This document shows positions 42,908-50,342 of a stretch of 64,000 nucleotides of DNA, in pieces. This DNA is from Pedobacter steynii. Its GTDB lineage: Bacteria > Bacteroidota > Bacteroidia > Sphingobacteriales > Sphingobacteriaceae. The notes beneath the pieces are model-generated. The model was not told the DNA's origin, searched no databases, and saw only the letters and a list, made by a program, of their open reading frames with translations. How positions within the stretch are numbered: position 1 is the stretch's first letter; every line of letters begins with the position of its first letter. Made by a program: the position numbers and the translations under genes. The DNA lies in contig NZ_CP017141.1 in assembly GCF_001721645.1 (NCBI RefSeq), forward strand, positions 4,526,001 to 4,590,000. Direction: 5' to 3'.

Positions 42908-45433
42908 ATGAAACAATACCTTATAGGAGCTTTACTCATCATGACAGCAACTGAAAGTAGCTTTGCACAACAAGGATCTGATTTGAAAGCTCAGGATTTG
43001 AGCATTAACCTGGAGATGATGAGCAACAGAGATGATAAAGTCGTATCGGTTCTCCACATCAGAAATAATGGTAAAGCAGCTTTGCCTGCTTCAGGCTGGA
43101 AAATTTATTTCAATTCCAGGGTAATAAAAACCTCAGGAGCAGATTCGGCAGTGGCTACCATTCAACATGTAAATGGAGATCTGTTTCAGTTATCTCCATT
43201 AAAACCATTTAAAACGCTTCCGGCAGGGGCGACCGTTCAGCTTAAACTGAGCTCGGAATCGATGAACAATGTCTCGGAACGGCCGCAAGGATTTTACCTG
43301 GTATGGGACAAAACACCCGATCATGCAGAAAACATCGGTACCTTCAGTTTTAAAGCATTTCCAGGAAATTTAAAAGAAGAGCTGGATCTTGCGACAAAAA
43401 TATATCAGCAGAATAAACAGATTAAAACCATTCCGGAAAGTGATTTGCCGGCCATATTTCCAAGTCCGGTGAACTATGTTAAAAGGGAAGGAAGTTTTAA
43501 ACTGAGTCCGGAGGTAAAAATCATTGCCGTGGCGGCTTTTGAGAAAGAAGCATCAGCCCTGGCAAAAGATCTTGCCGGCATTTTTGGAAAGAAACCGATG
43601 CTGGCCAAAGGTTCAGAAACCCAAGGGATTTTCTTCGAACAGGATAATTCTATTGGAAAAGAAGGATATGAACTGAGCATTAGTGCGCAGAAGATAGTCA
43701 TTAAAGCTGCAGATGCTGCAGGCGCTTTTTATGGGGTTCAGTCGCTGAAAACTATGCTTCCCGCCTCATCGTGGGCAAGTGTTACGCGTCTGATCAACAT
43801 TCCCGCTGCGGAGGTTAAAGATGCACCGCGTTTCGGTTTCAGAGGTTTTATGATGGATGTCGGCAGAAATTTTCAACCTAAATCTGAAGTGTTAAAGGTT
43901 CTGGATCTGATGGCACTATACAAGCTTAACGTCTTTCATTTTCATTTAACGGAGGATGAAGGCTGGCGATTGGAAATTCCAGGATTACCTGAGCTGACTT
44001 CCGTTGGAGCCCAACGTGGACATAGCAGGAACGAACAGAGCAGTATTCTTCCATCTTATGGATCAGCTGCAACTGTTGGAACGAATTCCGGAACTGGATT
44101 TTTTAGCAAAGCAGATTATATAGAAATCCTTAAGTATGCAACGGAAAGACATATTCTGGTTATTCCTGAGATTGAAACCCCGGGACATGCCAGGGCAGCT
44201 ATCAAATCTATGGATGCAAGGTATGCCAGATTGATGAAAGAAGGCAGGCAGGCCGAAGCAGAACGTTATCTGTTGAGAGACCTGAATGACCAGTCGATAT
44301 ACCGTTCGGTTCAGGGATTTAATGATAACGTGGTTGATGTTGCCCTTCCTTCTGTCTACGCTTTTTTAGAAAAAGTAACTGATGAATTGATTGCTATGCA
44401 TAAAGAAGCCGGAGCACCGCTTCCAACCATTCATTTTGGCGGAGACGAAGTGCCGACAGGAGTATGGGAGAAGTCGCCGGCAGCAGATCAGCTTTCAAAA
44501 ACAGACCCTAAGCTGAAAGGAACAGACGCACTCTGGTATTATTATTTCAGTAAAATGAATCAGATGTTGAAAGCTAAAGGGTTGTATTTGTCGGGATGGG
44601 AGGAAATTGGTTTGTACAAAGCAGAGATGAATGGCGGAAAGAAAATGTTACCGGAATCTCGTTTTGTAAATGAAAACTTTCATGCAGATGTATGGAACAA
44701 CCTGAGTGGTAATGAAGATCTCGCCTATAAAATGGCTAATGCAGGGTATAAGGTGGTACTGACACCGGTGACTAATTTCTATATAGACCTGGCAGTAAAC
44801 CGAAGTTTTGAAGAAAGAGGACAGAACTGGGGTGGTTATGTGGATGTCGACAAGCCTTTTTACTTCATTCCTTACGATTACTATAAAAATGTAAAAGAAG
44901 ATGAACAGGGAAACCCAGTTGATCCTGCAATTTTTAAAGATAAAGAGCGTTTGACGGAGCTAGGTAAATCTAATATTGTAGGGTTACAGGCTCCGCTATG
45001 GAGTGAAACGATTAAAACACCAGCACAATTTGAATACATGCTGTTGCCAAAACTTTTAGGCTTTGCCGAAAGGGCATGGGCTAAAGATCCGGAATGGGCA
45101 ACAACAGCTGATCCGGCAAAAGAGAAAGCACTTTACGAGCAGGCATGGTCTGAATTTGTCAACGTTTTAGGCAAAAAAGAACTTCCTCGTTTGAGTCACT
45201 ATTCGGGAGGATATCTATACCGGATCCCTACTGTTGGTGTGAACCTCAGCAATGGACAGCTGGAGGCTAACCTGCAATATCCGGGATTTACGATCCGGTA
45301 CACGACTGATGGAACGGAGCCTGGAAAGAACAGCAGCATTTACAAAACGGCGATTCCTGTTAAAGGGGATATAAAATTGCGTGCTTTCGATACAGCAGGG
45401 AGAGGAGGCAGGACGATACTGATTAGTCAGTAG
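42908..45433 (+). CDS. GH20 beta-N-acetylhexosaminidase with carbohydrate-binding domains
   Basis: An 841-residue exported enzyme (signal ending ESSFAQQ). Domains: CHB_HEX binding domain (~30-165), GH20b (~185-310), GH20 catalytic barrel (~315-735), C-terminal CHB_HEX_C/beta domain (~765-841). The catalytic pair Asp513-Glu514 is in HFGGDEVPTG. The substrate-assisted mechanism removes terminal GlcNAc or GalNAc from chito-oligosaccharides or glycans. It is the only glycosidase of the locus, so SusCD probably imports short GlcNAc-containing oligomers for this periplasmic enzyme. Confidence 0.96.
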   Translation: MKQYLIGALLIMTATESSFAQQGSDLKAQDLSINLEMMSNRDDKVVSVLHIRNNGKAALPASGWKIYFNSRVIKTSGADSAVATIQHVNGDLFQLSPLKPFKTLPAGATVQLKLSSESMNNVSERPQGFYLVWDKTPDHAENIGTFSFKAFPGNLKEELDLATKIYQQNKQIKTIPESDLPAIFPSPVNYVKREGSFKLSPEVKIIAVAAFEKEASALAKDLAGIFGKKPMLAKGSETQGIFFEQDNSIGKEGYELSISAQKIVIKAADAAGAFYGVQSLKTMLPASSWASVTRLINIPAAEVKDAPRFGFRGFMMDVGRNFQPKSEVLKVLDLMALYKLNVFHFHLTEDEGWRLEIPGLPELTSVGAQRGHSRNEQSSILPSYGSAATVGTNSGTGFFSKADYIEILKYATERHILVIPEIETPGHARAAIKSMDARYARLMKEGRQAEAERYLLRDLNDQSIYRSVQGFNDNVVDVALPSVYAFLEKVTDELIAMHKEAGAPLPTIHFGGDEVPTGVWEKSPAADQLSKTDPKLKGTDALWYYYFSKMNQMLKAKGLYLSGWEEIGLYKAEMNGGKKMLPESRFVNENFHADVWNNLSGNEDLAYKMANAGYKVVLTPVTNFYIDLAVNRSFEERGQNWGGYVDVDKPFYFIPYDYYKNVKEDEQGNPVDPAIFKDKERLTELGKSNIVGLQAPLWSETIKTPAQFEYMLLPKLLGFAERAWAKDPEWATTADPAKEKALYEQAWSEFVNVLGKKELPRLSHYSGGYLYRIPTVGVNLSNGQLEANLQYPGFTIRYTTDGTEPGKNSSIYKTAIPVKGDIKLRAFDTAGRGGRTILISQ

Positions 45434-45548
45434 ATTTCATTTTCAAAGTATCTCTATGCCCATTAATGCGGCGAACTTACAATGTATATCACTATGATGA
45501 TAAATACCTTTTTACAATTTCTCTGAAAGGAAATAATTGTAACCTTAT

Positions 45549-45599
45549 AACCAGATCGCTTGCATTTCTTATGAAAAAAGGAATGCAAGCGATCTGGTT
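45549..45599. repeat. 22-bp perfect-type hairpin in a gene-free stretch
   Basis: Arms 45549-45570 and 45578-45599 are complementary over 22 positions with a single G-U; the loop is 7 nt (ATGAAAA). The arm core is CCAGATCGCTTGCAT. No T-run follows on either strand, so a simple terminator is doubtful. It sits 115 nt after the GH20 stop and 59 nt past the stop of the convergent XRE gene. It could be a small-RNA stem or a boundary element. Confidence 0.65.
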
Positions 45600-45657
45600 G
45601 AAAACGAATGCCAGCTCTTACATGAAAATTTATGCTTATGGTATAAATAGCGTGGTT

Positions 45658-45897
45658 TTACACAATTGCTTTTTCCGGGAAGAATACTCGTGGAGAGATC
45701 CCAAAATGATCTGCCAGTAAGTTAACATGATCCATATTGTACTTTGCTGGTTGACTATTATTCTCAATCTGGCTTATGAAAACTTTACTCGTGCCAACGA
45801 TAAAGCCTATTTGCTCCTGAGAATATCCTTTATCCTTCCTTAACTTCAAGACAAAATCTATCACATATTGTTCAAAAGGAGATACCAAACTTTTCAT
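45658..45897 (-). CDS. XRE-family helix-turn-helix regulator
   Basis: A 79-residue protein that is little more than one Cro/C1-type HTH: VIDFVLKLRKDKGYSQEQIGFIVGTSKVFISQIENN, followed by a short segment MDHVNLLADHFGISPRVFFPE. It should bind DNA as a dimer. Three copies of the same AACTTTT/AAAAGTT motif lie just upstream of its start, a probable self-regulatory operator. There is no adjacent toxin gene, so I do not call it an antitoxin. Confidence 0.85.
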   Translation of the reverse strand: MKSLVSPFEQYVIDFVLKLRKDKGYSQEQIGFIVGTSKVFISQIENNSQPAKYNMDHVNLLADHFGISPRVFFPEKAIV

Positions 45898-45908
45898 CCC
45901 CTAAGAGA

Positions 45909-45952
45909 TAACTTTTTATTTTCCAAAAGTTAGTATATATATTAACTTTTTA
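45909..45952 (-). promoter_or_regulatory. operator-like repeats upstream of the XRE gene
   Basis: TAACTTTTTA occurs at 45909-45918 and again at 45943-45952, with the inverted AAAAGTTA at 45925-45932 between them. The last two form a dyad AAAAGTTA-N10-TAACTTTT. The array begins 12 nt upstream of the XRE ATG, as expected of an autorepressor site. Confidence 0.5.
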
Positions 45953-46153
45953 CATAGCTTAGTATAAGCAATCTTCAACAGTAGCTCATAGACAGTCATC
46001 GTGGGTGGATTGGCGGCATTCAAGTTAATTCTTGGGGCCGCTTTTTATGTTATTTATTTGGTCGCCGGAAGTAGGTATTTGCTGTTTTTGCAAAAAAACA
46101 GGCGAGAAATAAAAGATCTGAGGTGCTTTTTTGGTGGCAGTGTTTTAAATAAA

Positions 46154-46186
46154 AACAGGGATAAATCGGAGAGATCTATCCCTGTT
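46154..46186 (+). terminator. isolated hairpin
   Basis: AACAGGGATA (46154-46163) pairs with TATCCCTGTT (46177-46186), 13-nt loop, with an A-run before the stem. It resembles a terminator, but no convincing gene ends here. Confidence 0.45.
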
Positions 46187-46335
46187 ATAATGATGGTTGA
46201 TCCACCACAGATCAACCTAAACCAAACAAACTGATCATATAACGGTGAATGTTGTCAAAAAGTTTTCTACTTTAAAAATAAAAACAATTTAATGACAATT
46301 GTAATCGATTTAGCGGCAGAATTGGTTTCCAGGGG

Positions 46336-46530
46336 CTATTCCTTATCGTGGTATAAAAACTCCATTCCTTCAGGCGTAATAGAAGAGGAATGCTGGACAC
46401 TATCTCTGTTAATCCGGATGTATCCTAATCTTTCCAATTCTTCATATTGTTCTTCCATTCCTCCTAAAATCGAGGAACTAACTTGCTGGTCAATAATCTC
46501 CAGTAATGATTTCATAGCTTCTTTTTCCAT
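46336..46530 (-). CDS. 64-residue hypothetical protein, winged-helix-like tail
   Basis: The frame encodes a charged, soluble protein: MEKEAMKSLLEIIDQQVSS, then EEQYEELERLGYIRINRD and SITPEGMEFLYHDKE. The 'LERLGYI...ITPEGMEFL' pattern is typical of the wing of small winged-helix regulators. A 19-bp perfect inverted repeat begins 15 nt upstream of its start. I cannot name a family; coding status is plausible but unproven. Confidence 0.5.
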   Translation of the reverse strand: MEKEAMKSLLEIIDQQVSSSILGGMEEQYEELERLGYIRINRDSVQHSSSITPEGMEFLYHDKE

Positions 46531-46545
46531 GGCATGTTCTTGGTT

Positions 46546-46595
46546 ATTGTAGCGAATTTTTGTTTCTACCTAAGATAACAAAAATTCGCTACAAT
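46546..46595. repeat. 19-bp perfect inverted repeat upstream of the 64-residue gene
   Basis: Arms 46546-46564 and 46577-46595 are exact reverse complements (core TTGTAGCGAATTTTTG), with a 12-nt spacer. It lies 48 nt past the stop of the upstream minus-strand gene and just before the ATG of the next, without a T-run. An operator is more likely than a terminator. Confidence 0.6.
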
Positions 46596-46643
46596 AAGGT
46601 GTTTAGTAAATGTTCCATTTTATGGTTTGCGATAAGTTGTTTG

Positions 46644-47099
46644 TTATTTCGTTGAGGAGGCAGTCGCTTTATTAAGTGTAATTGGGGCGGCCGTCGCTGC
46701 ATCCACAACCTCCAGTTTCAGGATCCCCTCGATGAGCAGGGGATTGGTGGTATAAGCAACAGGCTTAGCCATATTCACTAAAATCATGGCAGGAACTCCG
46801 TTTTGTCCGCAGAAGAAACATTGATTGATAGGCAAGGGAGAAAGCAAAAACTGTTGCTGTTTTAAGCCTGCTTTGATTGGGATAATGTAACCTTTAAGGC
46901 TAAACTCCTGATCGGCAAAACGTCTGATCATTTCTCCATATACAGGAAGAAGTCTGTTTTGCTTGTCCAATTCGAAATTTACGGAACCGATCACGTCCCA
47001 GTTCATTGAATGGATAATATCGGCTGGGTTGTGTGCTCTTTTTTGCGCAAATGCAGCTGTTGTAAAAAGCAACAGGATCAGGAGTAGTTTGTTTTTCAT
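46644..47099 (-). CDS. secreted protein of unknown function (DUF3299-like resemblance)
   Basis: A 151-residue exported protein. The start MKNKLLLILLLFTTAAFAQ gives a clean signal peptide, so I use 47099 rather than an ATG 27 nt upstream. The mature part contains FSLKGYIIPIKAGLKQQQFLLSPL and NQCFFCGQNGVPAMILVNM, with a CFFC pair. The order 'GYxxPl...FLLxP...C..C' reminds me of DUF3299 proteins associated with metal or membrane transport systems. Function unknown. Confidence 0.7.
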   Translation of the reverse strand: MKNKLLLILLLFTTAAFAQKRAHNPADIIHSMNWDVIGSVNFELDKQNRLLPVYGEMIRRFADQEFSLKGYIIPIKAGLKQQQFLLSPLPINQCFFCGQNGVPAMILVNMAKPVAYTTNPLLIEGILKLEVVDAATAAPITLNKATASSTK

Positions 47100-47239
47100 G
47101 TTTGTCAATACAAATGAGTATTGCAAACTTAAATCAAACGCAACAATATTGCAATTATGTTTGATAAATTGAGACCCTGATGACTCAATCTGAAATTAAA
47201 TTCTTTTTCGATCCCTGGCTTAACAACTTAAAGCGCGAT

Positions 47240-49009
47240 TTAGCTTAAGCGCTGCTCCGCTAATTGGAGTTGTTTGAGCATCTCTTCAACAGATTCACTA
47301 TGTTGAAATGTCAACTCTGGAATTAAGTCCCGGTAATAGGCAATCCCGTTTAGCAACTGGCTTTTAAACTTGCTGAAATACTTATCTTTTTTAGCTGTCA
47401 GCTCCTCCAGCTGAGCAGCAATATCTTTCTTCAGGTAATCGACATACAGGTTGAGTTCATTTATAAACAGGTTTGGGCGTAGTACTTCTGAGAGCAGGTT
47501 TTCCCTTCCGTAAATATGGTTGATCATCTGCTTAAGGGAATATTGGGCATGAAAGAAAGCCAGGTTTGGGCCAGGACAAATGCTAACTGCTTTATTTTCC
47601 CTGGGTTTTAATATTCCGGCTTTAATATAGGTCGAGGCGCATAGACCTTCACACAAACATACCTTTTCCGTAACCGCATCAAACTGTTGCTGGTATTCCG
47701 TTTCAGAAAGCTGCTGATCCTGCAATTGTTTTATTTTCAGGTTTTGATATTCCCTGGAAGCCGTACAAATGGGCAATTCTGTAAATTCGGTATTGGTGCA
47801 GAGGAATTTCTTGGTGCATGGACTGCCTGGTCTTCCTTTTTCAATGCGTTGTATCCTTTGTTGTTCTGCTGTACTTTTCCGGAAATTATTAAAAAGTACA
47901 CCCAACGGAGAGGAATTGCTCAGGTAATAATCATTTGCTCTGGCCGTAACCAGATCGTTAAGCGTATCGTCATCTACATTTGTTGCCTCGGGAACCAGTA
48001 AAAACGGGCTTCCCCAACCCGCCGCATCCAGCTCATAATAATTGAGTAAAAACTGATGTTCTTCCGCTGTACCGATTCCTCCCTGTGCAGTGATGCGTTG
48101 TACTGGTTTAATTACTTTCACATCAACTTTACTTTGCAGTGCAGCTTGATACATCTGATATAACTCTTCCGCCAACTCCTGACGTTTCTGCTTAAATTCT
48201 TCGAGAATGGGGCCTAATAAAAATCCTTCCGTAGCGAAAGCATGTCCTCCACAGTTTAAGCCGGATTCTACCCGGAATTCGGAAACCCATAATCCTTTTT
48301 TTGCCAGCATTTTCGCCTGGATCAGTGCAGAACGGAAATCACTTACTTTAAGGATGATCTTTTTTTGCAGCTTTCCATCCGCATCCGGATAAAAGGCATT
48401 GCATTTTTCCATATAGGTATACAATCTTGGATTTAGGCCGGCAGAAATGATCACCGAAGAGTTCAGTGTGCTATTGGCAAAACCACGCATGGCTGCCAGG
48501 GCATCTGTAAAATCATCTCCTGCATATTCCTGATTGGCCTTATAATTTGCTTTATCGACTTTAGACATGATATTAACGTCTATCGTACCGGGAACCATTG
48601 CTGCTATCAGCTGCTCCTGGATTATCGCTTTAGGCACTTCAGCTTCCAGGGCCATCATTGCCTCATATTGCTGCTTTATGGAAGAAGTATCCGGCAAAAG
48701 TTCAAAATACCGGGATAAGTCTGTCCCTTCTTCGAAGGTTTGAGTTTTCAAGTCAGTAAACTGTTTTTTTACCAGCAGGTCCAGCAGGTTCAGGTAAGCC
48801 GTAATCCTTTTTGCCCTGCTGTCGTCCTCTTTTTTGGAAATTAGCGTATATCCTCCAACTGTTTTTTCCTGATGATACTTTCTCATCCGCTCAGTCAGCT
48901 CATCATCTACAATGGAGACAACGGAAGAGATGCCATATCTGGCTACTTTTAAGGGAGTATCAATGGAATAGCCTAAGCCTAAAACAGGAATGTGAAAAGT
49001 ATGGTTCAT
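47240..49009 (-). CDS. 589-residue TIM-barrel-like, Cys-rich protein of unknown function next to the oxygen sensor
   Basis: No signal peptide or membrane segment. Residues ~160-390 show a flavin-type TIM-barrel pattern: SVIISAGLNPRLY, FRVESGLNCGGHAFATEG, ITAQGGIGTAEEHQFLL (306-322) and GWGSPFLLVPEATN. This resembles the FMN-binding repeats of nitronate monooxygenase and related enzymes. Residues 398-478 carry seven cysteines (398, 404, 415, 451, 453, 457, 478), including CLCEGLC, which could hold an iron-sulfur cluster. The C-terminal ~90 residues are helical. It is divergent from the FixL-like kinase with a shared regulatory region, so oxygen-dependent expression is likely. I do not recognise the protein family; reaction unknown. 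Confidence 0.75.
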   Translation of the reverse strand: MNHTFHIPVLGLGYSIDTPLKVARYGISSVVSIVDDELTERMRKYHQEKTVGGYTLISKKEDDSRAKRITAYLNLLDLLVKKQFTDLKTQTFEEGTDLSRYFELLPDTSSIKQQYEAMMALEAEVPKAIIQEQLIAAMVPGTIDVNIMSKVDKANYKANQEYAGDDFTDALAAMRGFANSTLNSSVIISAGLNPRLYTYMEKCNAFYPDADGKLQKKIILKVSDFRSALIQAKMLAKKGLWVSEFRVESGLNCGGHAFATEGFLLGPILEEFKQKRQELAEELYQMYQAALQSKVDVKVIKPVQRITAQGGIGTAEEHQFLLNYYELDAAGWGSPFLLVPEATNVDDDTLNDLVTARANDYYLSNSSPLGVLFNNFRKSTAEQQRIQRIEKGRPGSPCTKKFLCTNTEFTELPICTASREYQNLKIKQLQDQQLSETEYQQQFDAVTEKVCLCEGLCASTYIKAGILKPRENKAVSICPGPNLAFFHAQYSLKQMINHIYGRENLLSEVLRPNLFINELNLYVDYLKKDIAAQLEELTAKKDKYFSKFKSQLLNGIAYYRDLIPELTFQHSESVEEMLKQLQLAEQRLS

Positions 49010-49066
49010 TTAATATAAAATAGCGGTGTGAATCGCAAAAGAACAGACTATTTAATTTTAAAAACA

Positions 49067-49078
49067 TGATATTAGTCA
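49067..49078. promoter_or_regulatory. FNR-type dyad (TGA-N6-TCA) in the divergent promoter region
   Basis: TGATATTAGTCA has the CRP/FNR half-site order TGA-N6-TCA. It lies between the 589-residue gene and the heme-PAS kinase. An inverted pair CGCAAAAG (49034-49041)/CTTTTGCG (49081-49088) surrounds it, and a looser TGAT-N7-ATCA sits at 49089-49103. Confidence 0.4.
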
Positions 49079-49124
49079 CACTTTTGCGTGATAGAGGTTA
49101 TCAACCAACTGCAATCGTATAAAC

Positions 49125-49132
49125 TATATTTG
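49125..49132 (+). promoter_or_regulatory. -7 promoter box of the heme-PAS kinase
   Basis: TATATTTG matches TAnnTTTG and ends 13 nt before the kinase ATG. Confidence 0.55.
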
Positions 49133-49145
49133 TAAAAAATAAATA

Positions 49146-50330
49146 ATGGAACAGGCAAGGTTACTTAAGGCAATCATCGAAACGGCCATTGATGGGATCA
49201 TTACCATTGATAACCGGGGCAGGATAGAGAGCCTTAATCCGGCAGCACTGCGGTTATTCGGTTATAGCCTGGAAGAGGTAGAGGGAAGGAACATTTCTGT
49301 CTTGATGCCTGAGCCCGACAGAAGTGGGCATGATGGTTATATTTCCAGATATCAGACTACCGGAGAAAAACGGATCATTGGGAAAGGAAGAGAAGTAAAA
49401 GGATTGAGAAAAGATGGGACTACTTTTCCATTCAGACTCGCGGTGAGTGAAGTTCAATATGAAAACCGGATCATTTATACCGGATTTATCCATGATCTTT
49501 CCAGAGAGAAAGAGGCCGAAGAACGTCTGCGGGAATATGCTGCAGAGCTGGAAGAGCTGGTAGAAGAACGGACAAAATCGCTGAAGAAAACGGTAAGGGC
49601 CTTAAGTGAGGCGAAAGAAGAGGTGAGTCTTTCTTTGGAAAAAGAAAAAGAGCTGAATCAATTGAAAAGCAGGTTCGTATCTATGGCCTCCCACGAATTC
49701 AGAACCCCGCTGAGCTCTGTGCAGCTTTCAGCTTCACTGATTGATAAATACGCGGAGCCTTACGACAATAAAAATATCCGTAAACATGTCAGCAAGATCA
49801 AAAATGCGGTAGGCAACCTGACCACCATTCTGAATGATTTTCTATCTCTGGAACGTCTCGAAGCAGGGCGGGTGGAACCTACGTTTACGGCTTTTGACCT
49901 GGTAAAACTCGCTGAAGAGATCACTGAGGAAATGCAGATGATTGCCAAGCAGGACCAGAATATCATTTATCAGCATACCGGATTGCAAAGCATGGTACTC
50001 CTTGACCCCAATCTGTTGAAAAACTGTATGATCAACCTGATCTCTAATGCCATCAAATATTCCGGAGAAAATACCTTCATAGAATTCAATACAGAAATCA
50101 ACGATCAGCAATGTATTGTGACCATTAAAGACAATGGCATCGGAATTCCGGAATCTGATCATAAATACTTATTCCAGCCCTTTTTCCGTGCCCATAATAC
50201 CGGAAATATTCCCGGAACTGGTCTGGGATTAAATATTGTTCAGCGATATGCTTCCCTGATGAAGGGGGACTTATATTTCGAAAGCCGCATTGATACAGGG
50301 ACTAAATTTGTCCTGTCCTTCCATAAATAA
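49146..50330 (+). CDS. FixL-like heme-PAS oxygen-sensor histidine kinase
   Basis: A 394-residue soluble kinase. The PAS domain (~5-125) follows rhizobial FixL closely: LMPEPDRSGHDGYISRY, IIGKGREVKGLRKDGTTFP. FixL heme residues map as proximal His200 to His62, Arg206 to Arg68, distal Arg220 to Arg82; FixL His214 is Arg76 here. A coiled coil (EAEERLREYAAELEELVEER) links to HisKA with His183 in MASHEFRTPLSS, then N box NLISNAIKYS, G1 DNGIGI and G2 GTGLGLNIVQRY. There are no membrane helices. Oxygen binding would switch the kinase off. The partner regulator begins 12 nt downstream. Domain call firm; heme binding inferred. Confidence 0.88.
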   Translation: MEQARLLKAIIETAIDGIITIDNRGRIESLNPAALRLFGYSLEEVEGRNISVLMPEPDRSGHDGYISRYQTTGEKRIIGKGREVKGLRKDGTTFPFRLAVSEVQYENRIIYTGFIHDLSREKEAEERLREYAAELEELVEERTKSLKKTVRALSEAKEEVSLSLEKEKELNQLKSRFVSMASHEFRTPLSSVQLSASLIDKYAEPYDNKNIRKHVSKIKNAVGNLTTILNDFLSLERLEAGRVEPTFTAFDLVKLAEEITEEMQMIAKQDQNIIYQHTGLQSMVLLDPNLLKNCMINLISNAIKYSGENTFIEFNTEINDQQCIVTIKDNGIGIPESDHKYLFQPFFRAHNTGNIPGTGLGLNIVQRYASLMKGDLYFESRIDTGTKFVLSFHK

Positions 50331-50342
50331 AACACCACATTG

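Larger units (their letters stand above)
45898..46335. other. 438-bp stretch without a convincing gene
   Basis: Holds the XRE operator region (45909-45952), a hairpin (46154-46186) and AT-rich DNA. Short open frames exist on the plus strand, but they have no recognisable protein pattern or promoter. Confidence 0.55.

Noticed and set aside
45466..45720. 84-residue plus-strand frame after GH20
   Set aside because: It spans the 22-bp hairpin and the 3' end of the XRE gene and has no protein-like pattern.
46001..46234. 77-residue plus-strand frame
   Set aside because: Hydrophobic start but it runs through a hairpin; no promoter and no family resemblance.
46292..46552. 86-residue plus-strand frame opposite the 64-residue gene
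   Set aside because: The minus-strand frame has a more protein-like sequence and a candidate operator; this one reads as its mirror.
45434..47100. genomic island or prophage remnant
   Set aside because: Only a small XRE regulator and short proteins; no integrase, att repeats, tRNA or phage genes.
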